Below are positions 16,541-26,253 of a stretch of 64,000 nucleotides of DNA, piece after piece; the stretch's first letter is position 1, and every line of letters begins with the position of its first letter. Location of the stretch: the NCBI RefSeq assembly GCF_009764685.1, contig NZ_VHLM01000084.1, positions 31,853-95,852 on the forward strand. Direction: 5' to 3'. Origin of the DNA: Flavobacterium sp. I-STPP5a. GTDB lineage: Bacteria; Bacteroidota; Bacteroidia; Flavobacteriales; Flavobacteriaceae. A program made the position numbers and the translations under genes. Below the pieces are notes generated by a model. It made no database searches. It was not told the origin of the DNA and worked only from the letters and a program-made list of their open reading frames with translations.

Positions 16541-17413
16541 ATGAAAAATTCATTTATGAAAATAATGATAGCAATTATTGTATTGCTATCAACAACAATT
16601 AATGCACAAATAAAAAATGCCAAAACTGAAAACATTAAAGTTTATGGCAACTGTGGCATGTGCGAAACCACAATCGAAAAAGCAGGAAACATAAAAAAAA
16701 TTGCCACTGTAGATTGGAACCAAGAAACTCAGATGGCTACAATAACTTATGACGCCACCAAAACAAATCAAGAGGAAATACTCCAAAGAATTGCATTAGT
16801 GGGTTATGATAGTGATCACTTTCTTGCTCCAGATGATGTTTATAGTAATCTTCACGGATGTTGCCAATATGAAAGAGTAGCAAAAGTTCCTGCCAAAGCA
16901 GTAACGACAACGATTGCTAATAACGAAGACCATTCTAAACATAGTAATCATGTTGAAACAAATAGTACTATACATCAAAATGACCATCAAGTAAAATCGG
17001 TTTTTGAAAATTACTTTTTGGTAAAGGATGCCTTGATTGCTTCAAATGGAAATAATACTGCCGCTGCTGCAAAAGAATTAATATCGACTATTAATAATGT
17101 TAAAATGGACAAGCTTGAAATGGAAGTTCACATGGCTTGGATGAGCGTTGTCAATACGATAAAGAAGGATGCAGAAAATATCGCCACTACAAAAGATATA
17201 AAAATCCAACGCGATCACTTCACTACGTTATCCAAAGACATGTATGCATTAATCAAAGTTTCTAAATACGAAACTCCTGTATACTATCAATTTTGTCCAA
17301 TGTTCAACGAAGGTACTGGTGCTAATTGGTTAAGCAAAGAGAATGCAATAAAAAATCCCTACTATGGCTCCATGATGCTAAGTTGTGGAAAAACAGTTGA
17401 AACTATAAAATAA
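16541..17413 (+). CDS. Exported HMA-domain protein with C-terminal DUF3347
   Basis: 290 residues from the ATG at 16541 (a TTG 21 bp upstream is rejected). A signal peptide (FMKIMIAIIVLLSTTINAQ) leads to a heavy-metal-associated domain with CGMC in the metal loop (YGNCGMCETTIEKAG) and the usual LVGYDSD end. A His/Ser linker follows, and residues about 155-290 are DUF3347: VFENYFLVKDALIASN, HMAWM and the Cys/Met motif FCPMFNEGTGANWLS near the end. DUF3347 is common in Bacteroidetes metal-efflux loci, next to CusB-like or HMA modules. The protein probably binds Cu in the periplasm and passes it on. It is followed 5 bp later by another HMA protein. Confidence 0.85.
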   Translation: MKNSFMKIMIAIIVLLSTTINAQIKNAKTENIKVYGNCGMCETTIEKAGNIKKIATVDWNQETQMATITYDATKTNQEEILQRIALVGYDSDHFLAPDDVYSNLHGCCQYERVAKVPAKAVTTTIANNEDHSKHSNHVETNSTIHQNDHQVKSVFENYFLVKDALIASNGNNTAAAAKELISTINNVKMDKLEMEVHMAWMSVVNTIKKDAENIATTKDIKIQRDHFTTLSKDMYALIKVSKYETPVYYQFCPMFNEGTGANWLSKENAIKNPYYGSMMLSCGKTVETIK

Positions 17414-17418
17414 TTCAA

Positions 17419-17907
17419 ATGAAAAAAGTATATTTAATCCTAACATCAATGGTTTTGATGTTCTCAATGCAAAGCAATGCGCAAATTATAAAAGCCGAAA
17501 TTAGAGCTACAGGTTTAACGTGTTCCATGTGTTCCAATGCAATCAACAAGCAGCTAAAAAGCATGGCAGAGGTGGCTAATGTAGAAACCGATTTGAATAC
17601 CAATACATTTACAGTAACACTAAAAGAGGGTAATAGTTTAACTCCAAAAGTGTTTAAAGAAAAAGTAGAAAAAGCAGGTTTCTTTATTGGTTCACTAATA
17701 ATAACATTGAAAACTGAAATAATTAAGCAGGAAGGTTATATTGAAGTTAACAAAGCTTCAACTAGCAATGCCGAAGTCCAAATTCAAATTTTAGACAAAG
17801 GTTATGTTACAGAGAAAGAATTTAAGAAACTATCTAAATCGCTCCACAATGTGGTAACCTATACTTCAAACAACGAAGACGATTTTCATATTAAATATAT
17901 AAACTAA
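17419..17907 (+). CDS. Exported HMA-domain copper-binding protein
   Basis: 162 residues. The signal peptide KKVYLILTSMVLMFSMQSNAQ is followed by one HMA domain whose metal loop is GLTCSMC (CxxC, about residues 33-39) with SNAINKQLKSM as the first helix. The C-terminal 70 residues are beta-rich and unassigned. Its stop codon overlaps the start of the barrel gene (17907), so the two are translationally coupled. Likely a periplasmic Cu(I) carrier. Confidence 0.82.
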   Translation: MKKVYLILTSMVLMFSMQSNAQIIKAEIRATGLTCSMCSNAINKQLKSMAEVANVETDLNTNTFTVTLKEGNSLTPKVFKEKVEKAGFFIGSLIITLKTEIIKQEGYIEVNKASTSNAEVQIQILDKGYVTEKEFKKLSKSLHNVVTYTSNNEDDFHIKYIN

Positions 17908-18716
17908 TGAGAAAGGTTTGCATTTTATTAATCCTGTTTGCGTTTCAAAACAATTACAGTCAAGAGTTATTTGTAGTTACAGATCCTGCAAGTAATATTC
18001 CAGCAAATACAGTAAGTATTCGGCTATCACAATCTTTGTTTAAAGAAAAAATTATATCAGGTTATAATTATCATTTAATGCCAGAGCTTACGTATGGGTT
18101 GAATAAAAATTTAATGTTTAGAGGCTCTGTTTTTGTGAGTAATAGCAGTAACCAATTGGTAACTGAAGGCGGAAGTTTATATACTAAATACCGTTTCTAT
18201 TCAACCGATGACATAAACAGTCATTTTCGTTTGGCGGCCTTTGGGAGATACAGTTTCAATAATGCCGATATCCATCAGGAACAAATTGAAATCATGGGGC
18301 ACAATACGGGTTTTGAAACCGGGTTTGTAGCAACTAAATTGATAAAAAAAGTAGCTATAAGTTCCTCCATTAGCTTTGAGAAAGCATTTGACAACAAACC
18401 CAATTATCCTTTTCCAGACGATTTAGGAGATAATGCGACTAATTACACCTTATCTTTTGGTAAATTAATGTATCCAAAAAAGTATACTAATTTCAAGCAA
18501 ACCAACATCAATTTGATGGTTGAATTTGTGGGTCAAACCATAAACCAAGACGGTAAGTCCTATCTTGATGTTGTTCCTGCAATTCAGTTTATTATCAATA
18601 GTCAGGCACGAATAGATTTGGCTTACCGACAAGAGTTATTAAGCTCCATGTTAAGAACTGCTCCAAATGGTTTTTATTTTAACCTGGAATACAACTTTTT
18701 TAATGCATTCAAATAA
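17907..18716 (+). CDS. Outer-membrane beta-barrel protein of the copper island
   Basis: 269 residues. A short signal peptide (RKVCILLILFAFQNNYSQ) is followed by alternating amphipathic strands ending in an aromatic C-terminal strand (FYFNLEYNFFNAFK), the usual signature of an outer-membrane barrel. It overlaps by one base with the preceding HMA gene. I cannot name the family; its place suggests it helps move or sense metal at the outer membrane. It has no metal-binding motif of its own. Confidence 0.7.
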   Translation: MRKVCILLILFAFQNNYSQELFVVTDPASNIPANTVSIRLSQSLFKEKIISGYNYHLMPELTYGLNKNLMFRGSVFVSNSSNQLVTEGGSLYTKYRFYSTDDINSHFRLAAFGRYSFNNADIHQEQIEIMGHNTGFETGFVATKLIKKVAISSSISFEKAFDNKPNYPFPDDLGDNATNYTLSFGKLMYPKKYTNFKQTNINLMVEFVGQTINQDGKSYLDVVPAIQFIINSQARIDLAYRQELLSSMLRTAPNGFYFNLEYNFFNAFK

Positions 18717-18747
18717 ATTAATAGAATGAATTATACAACTTAAATAG

Positions 18748-18799
18748 TGCAGAATGTAAGTTACTAAATAATAGAATTTTGTATCATTACAATGCAGAA
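18748..18799 (+). promoter_or_regulatory. Paired TGCAGAA sites upstream of the metal-binding lipoprotein
   Basis: TGCAGAA occurs at 18748-18754 and 18793-18799, 45 bp apart on the same strand, in the 112-bp leader of the lipoprotein gene. The inverted form TTCTGCA is at 19761-19767 in the leader of the P-type ATPase. This could be the target of the AraC-type regulator between them; the motif is short, so chance is possible. Confidence 0.35.
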
Positions 18800-18828
18800 A
18801 TTAATCCGTAATTTAAATCAAGTAAACA

Positions 18829-19089
18829 ATGAAAAAAATAATCTTTTCAGCTGTAATAATGGCTTTTGTACTGGTTTCTTGCAACCAAAAAACTAAAGAA
18901 ATAATAACAACCGATTCAGAAATGATGGAACAAGATTCTACAATGACTGACCATTCGAAGATGGATCAGTCTAAAATGTATGCTTGCTCAATGCATCCTG
19001 AAGTTCGAGGAAAAAGGAATGACAAGTGTTCTAAATGTGGTATGAAATTGACTGAACCTGTTACAGAAGATGCAGAAGAAAGCAAGTAA
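18829..19089 (+). CDS. Lipoprotein with heavy-metal-binding (CxMHPEV...CxxCGM) motif
   Basis: 86 residues. The lipobox VLVSC places the lipidated Cys at residue 18. A Met/Asp-rich linker (MMEQDSTMTDHSKMDQSKM) is followed by the compact metal-binding motif YACSMHPEV...CSKCGMKL, the HMBD form found in CusB-like adaptors, CopA ATPases and oxidases. It recurs twice in the P-type ATPase and once in the oxidase of this island. It is probably a small membrane-anchored copper chaperone. It ends 89 bp before the regulator gene, with a perfect palindrome in between. Confidence 0.83.
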   Translation: MKKIIFSAVIMAFVLVSCNQKTKEIITTDSEMMEQDSTMTDHSKMDQSKMYACSMHPEVRGKRNDKCSKCGMKLTEPVTEDAEESK

Positions 19090-19112
19090 TACATAATCTT
19101 TGGTCATTATCG

Positions 19113-19150
19113 TAAACTAACTTTGTTAATTATTTAGCAAAGTTAGTTTA
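19113..19150 (+). promoter_or_regulatory. Perfect 13-bp inverted repeat over a -7 box
   Basis: Arms 19113-19125 (TAAACTAACTTTG) and 19138-19150 (CAAAGTTAGTTTA) are perfect, with a 12-nt loop. The left arm contains TAACTTTG (19118-19125), an exact TAnnTTTG -7 box that could serve the regulator gene at 19178. TTTG is found at 19099-19102, but the spacing (15 bp) is short. No T-run follows, so an autoregulatory operator is the better reading; a terminator for the lipoprotein gene is the alternative. Confidence 0.5.
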
Positions 19151-19177
19151 TATCATCTAAGCAAAAAACTTTGTATA

Positions 19178-19738
19178 ATGAAACTATACATTAAAAATAT
19201 GGTTTGCAGTCGCTGCAAAATGGTTGTGAAGTCTGTGTTTGAAAATATGGGGATTAATCCTATCGCTGTGGAGTTAGGCGAAGTTGAATTAAAAAATGAC
19301 ATTTCCGAAAACCAAAAACAAGAATTACTAAAAAGTCTTCGCGGTATTGGCTTTGATTTAATTAACGACAAGAAAAGTAAAACTATCGATGCAATTAAAA
19401 TACTGATTATTGATTTGGTTCAAAATAAAAACAACGATTTGAAAATTAATTTATCCAATTATCTTTCACAAAAACTAAATCAAGACTATAATACATTGAG
19501 TAATCTATTCTCCGAAGTAGAAAATACCACTATCGAAAAGTATTTCATCCATCAGAAAATTGAGAAAGTAAAAGAGTTAATAATATATGATGAACTCTCA
19601 TTAAGTGAAATTGCTTATTCTTTAAATTACAGTACCGTTTCGCATTTGAGTAATCAATTCAAAAAAGTAACTGGCTTTTCTCCAACCTACTTCAAGAATA
19701 TAAAAACCACAAAAAGAAAACAAATAGAAGATTTATAA
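19178..19738 (+). CDS. AraC-family regulator with N-terminal HMA-like metal-sensor domain
   Basis: 186 residues. The first 70 match an HMA fold with the metal loop MVCSRCKMVV (cysteines 10 and 13), beta-alpha-beta spacing and LRGIGFDLI where HMA domains have their last strand. Residues about 75-180 are an AraC DNA-binding domain: IDLVQNKNNDLK, LSEIAYSLNYSTVSHLSNQFKKVTGFSPTYFK (second helix-turn-helix). It looks like a one-component Cu sensor in which metal binding to the HMA part drives DNA binding, instead of CueR, CsoR or CopY. The flanking palindrome (19113-19150) and TGCAGAA sites are candidate targets. It lies immediately before the ATPase gene. Confidence 0.85.
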   Translation: MKLYIKNMVCSRCKMVVKSVFENMGINPIAVELGEVELKNDISENQKQELLKSLRGIGFDLINDKKSKTIDAIKILIIDLVQNKNNDLKINLSNYLSQKLNQDYNTLSNLFSEVENTTIEKYFIHQKIEKVKELIIYDELSLSEIAYSLNYSTVSHLSNQFKKVTGFSPTYFKNIKTTKRKQIEDL

Positions 19739-19815
19739 ATTTTGCATATCAAACCCAAAATTCTGCAACTGCAAAAAAGCATTAAACTGGAAATTTGTAT
19801 TTAAATAACAAAAAA

Positions 19816-22353
19816 ATGACACATACGTACAACATTACCGGAATGACTTGCGATGGTTGTCGCACTAAAGTAGAAAAAACGTTGAATACTATTGACGGTA
19901 TTGATGCAAAAGTTTTATTAAATCCTCCAACAGCAACAATAACTATGGAAAAGTACATTTCGATAGAAAAGTTGCAAGAGAATTTGAAAGCAGCGGGAAA
20001 ATACACCATTGAGATGAGCAAAGGAGACGTGATCGAGCATATGGAAACAAATAAAGCTACTAAAAAATCATGTTGCTCTACCCCATCTCATCATCATAAA
20101 AAAGAAACTACTTTACCGAGCAATGCACAAGGAAAATTTTATTGCCCAATGCACTGCGAAGGCGAAAAAGTATACGAAAAGGCAGGAGACTGTCCTGTGT
20201 GTGGAATGGATTTGGTAAAAGCACCAGAGTTAACCGTTAGCAAAACGCAGTATACATGTCCAATGCATCCCGAAGTAATTCAAGAAGATCCGGGTTCATG
20301 CCCGATATGTGGAATGGATCTAGTGCCAATGGAACCAAGCGAAAGCGAAGACCAGAAAACATATTCCGACTTGGTTAAAAAAATGAAAATTGCAGTAGCA
20401 TTTACCGTTCCGATTTTCTTCATTGCCATGATTGATATGGCCCATAACAATCCCTTACTACAAGTAATGGATGCCTCAAAATGGAATTGGGTACAATTAA
20501 TTCTTTCACTTCCTGTTGTGTTTTATGCCTGTTGGATATTTTTTATACGTGCTTGGAAATCAATAATCACATGGAACTTAAACATGTTTACTCTTATCGG
20601 AATTGGTACGGGAGTATCTTTCCTTTTCAGTTTGGTTGGAATGTTTTTTCCAGATATTTTTCCCAGTGAATTCAAAACAGAACACGGAACTGTACATTTA
20701 TACTTTGAAGCTACAGCTGTTATTCTAACTCTTGTATTATTAGGACAATTATTAGAAGCCAGAGCCCACAGTCAAACAAGCGGAGCTATAAAAGAACTAT
20801 TAAAACTAGCACCAACCGAAGCTACTTTGGTTATTGACGGTAGTGACAAAGTAATTTCAATTCACGATATCAAAAAAGGCGATTTATTACGAGTAAAACC
20901 TGGAGATAAAATTCCTGTAGATGGAAAAATAACTGATGGACAAAGCAGTATCGATGAATCCATGATTACGGGTGAACCAATACCTGTCGACAAGAAAAAA
21001 GACGATATTGTCATTGCTGGGACAATAAATGGGAATAAATCATTTGTAATGATCGCTGAAAAAGTTGGTTCAGAAACCTTGCTATCGCAAATTGTACAAA
21101 TGGTCAACGATGCCAGTCGTTCAAGAGCACCTATTCAAAAATTAGCAGATAGTATTGCCAAATATTTTGTGCCCATTGTGGTGATCATTTCAATAATTAC
21201 CTTCTTAATTTGGGCAAATTTTGGTCCTGAACCTGCATTAGTGTACGGATTTATAAATGCAATTGCCGTTTTAATTATTGCTTGTCCATGTGCTTTAGGT
21301 TTGGCAACGCCAATGTCAGTAATGGTAGGTGTTGGTAAAGGAGCACAATCAGGCGTTTTGATTAAAAATGCTGAAGCTCTAGAGAATATGAATAAGGTTA
21401 ATGTTCTAATTACAGATAAAACAGGAACTATTACAGAAGGAAAACCATCTGTGGAAAAAATTTATGCTGCCAACAACAATAATGATTTTTTATTACAAAG
21501 CATAGCATCATTAAATCAATACAGCGAACATCCATTGGCACAAGCTGTAGTCAATTATGCCAAATCAAAATCAATCTCATTAATCGAAGTGAAAGATTTT
21601 GAAGCGGTTGCTGGAAAAGGAGTTACGGGAACTGTGTCTACTAAAAAAGTAGCATTAGGTAATAAAAAACTAATGGAAGAAGTCAAATCCGAGGTTTCTG
21701 CCGATTTAGAAAACAAAATCATAGCCGAACAAAAATTAGGCAAAACCGTTTCTTATATCGCTGTTGATGGAATTGCAGTTGGTTTTGTGTCCATCTTCGA
21801 TGCCATTAAAGAATCAAGTGCTACGGCCATTAAAGAATTAATGCGCCAAGGTGTCGAGGTAATTATGCTCACCGGAGACAATGAAAATACCGCCAAAGCA
21901 GTTGCTGATGAATTGGGGTTAGCATCATACAAAGCTGGATGCTTACCAGAAGACAAACTAAAAGAAATTAAAAAATTACAAGCCGAAGGTAAAATTGTGG
22001 CAATGGCTGGAGATGGTATCAATGATGCTCCAGCATTAGCACAGGCTAATATTGGTATTGCAATGGGAACAGGAACCGATGTAGCCATAGAAAGTGCCAA
22101 AATCACTTTAGTAAAAGGGGATTTATTAGGCATCGTGAAAGCCAAAAATTTAAGTCATGCTGTCATGAAAAACATAAAGCAAAATCTATTCTTTGCCTTT
22201 TTCTATAATGTTTTGGGAGTCCCAATCGCAGCAGGAGTTTTATATCCGTTTTTCGGAATTTTATTATCTCCAATGATTGCGGCTTTAGCCATGTCATTTA
22301 GTTCGGTATCAGTAATTGTGAATGCATTACGGTTAAGAAATTTAAAACTTTAA
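19816..22353 (+). CDS. copA: CopA-type copper-translocating P1B ATPase
   Basis: 845 residues from the ATG at 19816. Order: an HMA domain with GMTCDGC (cysteines 12 and 15), a His/Cys linker ([14 protein letters not shown]), two successive heavy-metal-binding motifs ([10 protein letters not shown]...CPVCGMDL and YTCPMHPEV...CPICGMDL), membrane segments, the actuator motif TGEP, the ion-binding CPC at 490-492 ([12 protein letters not shown]), the phosphorylated Asp in DKTGT (D534), the HP motif SEHPLAQ and [15 protein letters not shown] together with HMA and HMBD parts indicates a Cu(I) exporter of the inner membrane. The double HMBD is typical of Bacteroidetes CopA. It is followed closely by the DUF2911 and oxidase genes. 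Confidence 0.94.
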   Translation: MTHTYNITGMTCDGCRTKVEKTLNTIDGIDAKVLLNPPTATITMEKYISIEKLQENLKAAGKYTIEMSKGDVIEHMETNKATKKSCCSTPSHHHKKETTLPSNAQGKFYCPMHCEGEKVYEKAGDCPVCGMDLVKAPELTVSKTQYTCPMHPEVIQEDPGSCPICGMDLVPMEPSESEDQKTYSDLVKKMKIAVAFTVPIFFIAMIDMAHNNPLLQVMDASKWNWVQLILSLPVVFYACWIFFIRAWKSIITWNLNMFTLIGIGTGVSFLFSLVGMFFPDIFPSEFKTEHGTVHLYFEATAVILTLVLLGQLLEARAHSQTSGAIKELLKLAPTEATLVIDGSDKVISIHDIKKGDLLRVKPGDKIPVDGKITDGQSSIDESMITGEPIPVDKKKDDIVIAGTINGNKSFVMIAEKVGSETLLSQIVQMVNDASRSRAPIQKLADSIAKYFVPIVVIISIITFLIWANFGPEPALVYGFINAIAVLIIACPCALGLATPMSVMVGVGKGAQSGVLIKNAEALENMNKVNVLITDKTGTITEGKPSVEKIYAANNNNDFLLQSIASLNQYSEHPLAQAVVNYAKSKSISLIEVKDFEAVAGKGVTGTVSTKKVALGNKKLMEEVKSEVSADLENKIIAEQKLGKTVSYIAVDGIAVGFVSIFDAIKESSATAIKELMRQGVEVIMLTGDNENTAKAVADELGLASYKAGCLPEDKLKEIKKLQAEGKIVAMAGDGINDAPALAQANIGIAMGTGTDVAIESAKITLVKGDLLGIVKAKNLSHAVMKNIKQNLFFAFFYNVLGVPIAAGVLYPFFGILLSPMIAALAMSFSSVSVIVNALRLRNLKL

Positions 22354-22361
22354 ATGAAAAA

Positions 22362-23243
22362 ATGAAAAAAATGAAAAAAACAATCCTGTTAAGCATAATC
22401 CTTTTGCAATCTTTAATAGTATCAGCACAAGAAAAAATTCAAATTAGAGTTACCACATCAAGCCCAGCAGCATCGTTTGAGCAAGAAGTAGGTAGCGCAA
22501 AAATAAAAGTAGCCTACAGCAGACCATTGGTTAGAGGCCGCAAAGTATTTGGTGAGTTAGTACCTTTTGATAAACTATGGCGCACAGGTGCAAGTAATTG
22601 CACAGTAATAACCACTTCCGAGGATGTTTATTTTGGCAACAATCTTTTAAAAGCCGGTAGTTACTCCATATTTTCAATTCCTTCCAATAATGAGTGGACC
22701 ATAATTGTTAATACCGATACTACTTTACATGGCGAAACGGGCTACGATGAAAAGAAAGACGTGATGCGTTTCAAAATTCCCATTGAAAAGAGTCTAAATT
22801 TCTATGAAACCTTTACAATTGAATTAAATGACATTAACAGTAAAGGGGAAGCATTTCTAAAAATTATTTGGGAAAACACGGTGGTAAAAATACCCCTAAA
22901 CAGTAATGAGGATGACAATATACTCGCATTAATAGACCAACACATCACTAAAGGAAAAACCCAAGATGCTACTTTATTGTTTCAGGCAGCAAATTATTAT
23001 TACAGCACCAATAGAGATTTCAAACAAGCAATAGTATGGCTTTTAGAAGCTGAAAAATTAGACCCTCAAAATTTCTATTACCCCAATTTGAGACAAAAAA
23101 TGGCTTCAGAATTACAAGATTACAATAATGCTATTGCTGCAGCAAAGAAAGCAATTACATTACTCAACAAGGAAAAAATGAAAAGTACAATCGACATATT
23201 AAATAAAAGAATCGCAGAGTGGGAAAAATTAATAAAAAATTAA
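22362..23243 (+). CDS. Exported DUF2911 protein with C-terminal TPR-like repeats
   Basis: 293 residues. A signal peptide (KKTILLSIILLQSLIVSAQ) leads into DUF2911, seen in RPLVRGRKVFGELVPFDKLWRTGASN and in FGNNLLKAGSYSIFSIPSNNEWTII. The last 110 residues form two TPR-like helical hairpins (ALIDQHITKGKTQDATLLFQAANYYYSTNRDFKQAIVWLLEA). DUF2911 is widespread in Bacteroidetes and has no known reaction. It starts 8 bp after copA and stops 4 bp before the oxidase, so all three share a transcript. Confidence 0.85.
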   Translation: MKKMKKTILLSIILLQSLIVSAQEKIQIRVTTSSPAASFEQEVGSAKIKVAYSRPLVRGRKVFGELVPFDKLWRTGASNCTVITTSEDVYFGNNLLKAGSYSIFSIPSNNEWTIIVNTDTTLHGETGYDEKKDVMRFKIPIEKSLNFYETFTIELNDINSKGEAFLKIIWENTVVKIPLNSNEDDNILALIDQHITKGKTQDATLLFQAANYYYSTNRDFKQAIVWLLEAEKLDPQNFYYPNLRQKMASELQDYNNAIAAAKKAITLLNKEKMKSTIDILNKRIAEWEKLIKN

Positions 23244-23247
23244 AGTA

Positions 23248-25782
23248 ATGAAATTCAAATTATCAATTATAATTTTTCTTTTTTTGATGAATCAAGTAAC
23301 TGTTGCTCAGGTTAATTCACAAAAAACGTCTTACACCTGCGTCATGCATCCTGAAATTCATTCACCAAAACCAGGTGAATGTCTAAAATGTGGGATGGCG
23401 TTAGTTAAAGAAAAAGTTAAACCGATAAAAAAAGCAGTAGTACAAAAAACAGTCGCTACAAAAAAGGTGATTTCTGCAACAAAAAAAGAAGTAAAGGAAG
23501 TTTCAGAACCCATAAAAGAAACTCCAAAAATCGTTGAAGTTCCAAAAAATATTCCTATTTCTGAAAGCAAACCTATAGTTAAGACAATAGCTAAAACAGT
23601 TCGATATGATTTGTATGTTCGAGATACATTAGTAACTATTGGCAATAAACCTACTAGAGCAATTGCTGTAAACGGTCAAATTCCAATGCCCACGCTAACC
23701 TTCACGGAAGGAGATACTGCCGAAATATACGTTCATAACGAATTAAAAGAAAGTACTTCACTGCATTGGCATGGCCTATTTTTACCCAATAAAGAAGATG
23801 GTGTACCTTACCTAACACAAATGCCAATTGAACCAGGTACAACGCATAAATATAGTTTTCCAATCACACAACACGGAACACATTGGTACCACAGTCATTC
23901 GGGTTTACAGGAGCAAATCGGGATGTACGGTTCAATGATTTTAAACAAAAGAGTTGAAGACGAAACCTTCAGAAAAGGCATTGACGATTTGCCAACAGTT
24001 CCTGTAATTTTAAGTGAATGGACCGATATGAATCCAAATAATGTGCATCGAATGTTACACAATGCTACCGATTGGTTTGCTATCCAAAAAGGAACTACTC
24101 AAAGTTATGCCGAGGCAATCAAGCAAGGTGATTTCAAAACTAAAGTAGCAAACGAATGGAAACGCATGAATGCAATGGATGTGAGTGATGTTTACTATGA
24201 TGCCTTTTTAATTAATGGTAAAAGTAATAGTCAATTATCCCAATTCCAAGGTGGCGACAAAGTACGATTACGCATTTCAAACGGTGGTGCATCAACTTAT
24301 TTTTGGCTAACGTATGCGGGGGGTAAAATTACGGTTGTTGCCAATGATGGTAATGATGTTGAACCTGTTGAAGTCGATCGATTACTAATTGCAGTTTCAG
24401 AAACCTATGATGTCGTAGTGACCATTCCTGCTGATAATACAGCGTTCGAATTTCTAGTGACTCCAGAAGACAGGACTAAATCGGCATCACTATATATTGG
24501 TGATGGTATCAAACAATTAATTTCACCGTTACCAAAATTAAAATATTTTGATGGAATGAAAATGATGAACGGAATGATGAAAATGAACGGAGATTTAGAT
24601 GATATGGGAATGCAAATGTCTTACAATCAAATGGACATGAATGTAGTCATGTATCCTGAAATCACTGGAGAAGTTGAAAAAAAAGAACATAGACAAAAGA
24701 AAATAGATCATTCTAAGCATTCTATGAAAATGTCTTCAGACCAATACAACAGTAACGAACTTTCAGACATTACGACTTTAAATTATGCAATGTTAAAATC
24801 ACCAACTAAAACCACACTGCCTCAAGATGCACCTGTAAAAGAATTGCGATTTGAATTATCGGGAAACATGAACCGTTACGTTTGGAGCTTAGACAATAAA
24901 GTGGTTTCTGAAACTGATAAAATTTTAATCAAGAAAGGTGAAAATGTTAGAATTACGTTATACAACGGTTCCATGATGCGTCATCCAATGCACTTACACG
25001 GTCACGATTTTAGAGTGTTGAACGGTCAAGGAGATTATGCACCATTAAAAAACGTCATAGACATCATGCCAATGGAAACAGATGTGATTGAATTTAATGC
25101 CAATGCTGAAGGCGATTGGTTTTTTCATTGCCATATTTTGTACCACATGATGGCAGGAATGGGACGCGTTTTTACCTATCAAAATCAAGCACCAAACCCA
25201 TTAATTCCAAATCCAAAACTAGCACAGCGCAAATTGTTTGGCGAAGACCGTAAATTTCACCTGATGGCAGAAAATGATTTTGCTACTAACGGTAATGATG
25301 GTATGGCAATGTTCAGCAACACACGTTGGAGTATTGGCACAGAATGGCGATTGGGCTACAAAGAGCATCATGGTTATGAAACAGAAACTCATATTGGTAG
25401 ATATATTGGCAAAATGCAATGGCTAATGCCGTTCATAGGCTTTGATTGGCGTTACCGTAAAATGGAAGAAGGCGAAATGGAAAAAAACGTATTCAACCAA
25501 TCCAATACAAAGGACAACCGTTCAGTTTTCAGTGCAGGTATAGAATATACGCTACCCATGCTTATAAAAGCCCAAGCCGAGGTTTTTACAGATGGTAATT
25601 TTAGATTTCAGTTAGAACGAATGGATATTCCTGTTTCCAAAAGAGTTCGCATGGATTTAATGTGGAACACCGATAAAGAATACATGGCAGGATTGCGCTA
25701 CATCATAAAAAGGAATTTTAGTATTAAAACGCATTTCGACAGTGATATGGGATTAGGTTTGGGTGTAAATTTAAATTATTAA
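23248..25782 (+). CDS. Multicopper oxidase fused to a metal-binding motif and a CopB-like barrel
   Basis: 844 residues. A signal peptide is followed by a heavy-metal-binding motif (YTCVMHPEIH...CLKCGMALV, about 29-54) and a long Lys/Pro/Val linker. The oxidase has all copper ligands: HWH at 173-175, HWYHSH at 212-217, HPMHLHGH at 579-586 and HCHILYHM at 627-634, so type 1, 2 and 3 sites should be complete. A Met-rich loop (KMMNGMMKMNGDLDDMGMQM), typical of CueO/PcoA, lies in the third domain. Residues about 670-844 resemble the CopB/PcoB outer-membrane barrel (FAMENDFATNG-like start, amphipathic strands, C-terminal LGLGVNLNY). It probably oxidises Cu(I) at the outer membrane. PcoA and PcoB are normally separate proteins. 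Confidence 0.88.
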   Translation: MKFKLSIIIFLFLMNQVTVAQVNSQKTSYTCVMHPEIHSPKPGECLKCGMALVKEKVKPIKKAVVQKTVATKKVISATKKEVKEVSEPIKETPKIVEVPKNIPISESKPIVKTIAKTVRYDLYVRDTLVTIGNKPTRAIAVNGQIPMPTLTFTEGDTAEIYVHNELKESTSLHWHGLFLPNKEDGVPYLTQMPIEPGTTHKYSFPITQHGTHWYHSHSGLQEQIGMYGSMILNKRVEDETFRKGIDDLPTVPVILSEWTDMNPNNVHRMLHNATDWFAIQKGTTQSYAEAIKQGDFKTKVANEWKRMNAMDVSDVYYDAFLINGKSNSQLSQFQGGDKVRLRISNGGASTYFWLTYAGGKITVVANDGNDVEPVEVDRLLIAVSETYDVVVTIPADNTAFEFLVTPEDRTKSASLYIGDGIKQLISPLPKLKYFDGMKMMNGMMKMNGDLDDMGMQMSYNQMDMNVVMYPEITGEVEKKEHRQKKIDHSKHSMKMSSDQYNSNELSDITTLNYAMLKSPTKTTLPQDAPVKELRFELSGNMNRYVWSLDNKVVSETDKILIKKGENVRITLYNGSMMRHPMHLHGHDFRVLNGQGDYAPLKNVIDIMPMETDVIEFNANAEGDWFFHCHILYHMMAGMGRVFTYQNQAPNPLIPNPKLAQRKLFGEDRKFHLMAENDFATNGNDGMAMFSNTRWSIGTEWRLGYKEHHGYETETHIGRYIGKMQWLMPFIGFDWRYRKMEEGEMEKNVFNQSNTKDNRSVFSAGIEYTLPMLIKAQAEVFTDGNFRFQLERMDIPVSKRVRMDLMWNTDKEYMAGLRYIIKRNFSIKTHFDSDMGLGLGVNLNY

Positions 25783-25827
25783 GTTTAGCACATATAGTTT
25801 TACTAGCATTACATCATTCGCTTAAAC

Positions 25828-25868
25828 AAAAATCGCCTTTAGGACATGTATTGCCATAGGCGATTTTT
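25828..25868 (+). terminator. Terminator of the copper operon
   Basis: AAAAATCGCCT (25828-25838) and AGGCGATTTTT (25858-25868) form a perfect 11-bp stem with a 19-nt loop, ending in T-rich sequence. It lies 45 bp after the oxidase stop. Confidence 0.85.
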
Positions 25869-26253
25869 ATTATTTCAATTCACTATTTACTTTACCGATA
25901 ACGAAATTACTTTTTTTACCTATTAGTGAAAAATTCCCACTCGAGCTCATCTGTAACAACTACTTTTTCATCTTGTTAAAACAAGCAGTAGTTTTTATAA
26001 CTTTTAGATTTATTCAGTTAAAAAATCTTAGTTTTATAACAACCACTATTATCGAAGAATTCAAATGAAAATAAACCTAAAATAAAATGTATTATTTTTT
26101 ATAAGTAAAACAAACAAAGCCAGTACTTTGATGTACTTGCTTTGTAGTTACAATTTAAACACCAATTAACCCACGTTTAAACTACCTTTACAGAATTACT
26201 CTGTTAAAGTTTTTAATTGTTGCTTTACTTTTTTTAGTTCCCCCTCCTGGGAA
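25869..26253. other. AT-rich gap between copper island and fibre region
   Basis: About 385 bp, without a credible gene on either strand. A small stem (TTCCC / GGGAA around 26239) sits just beyond the 132-aa gene stop but has no T-run for minus-strand transcripts. Confidence 0.5.
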
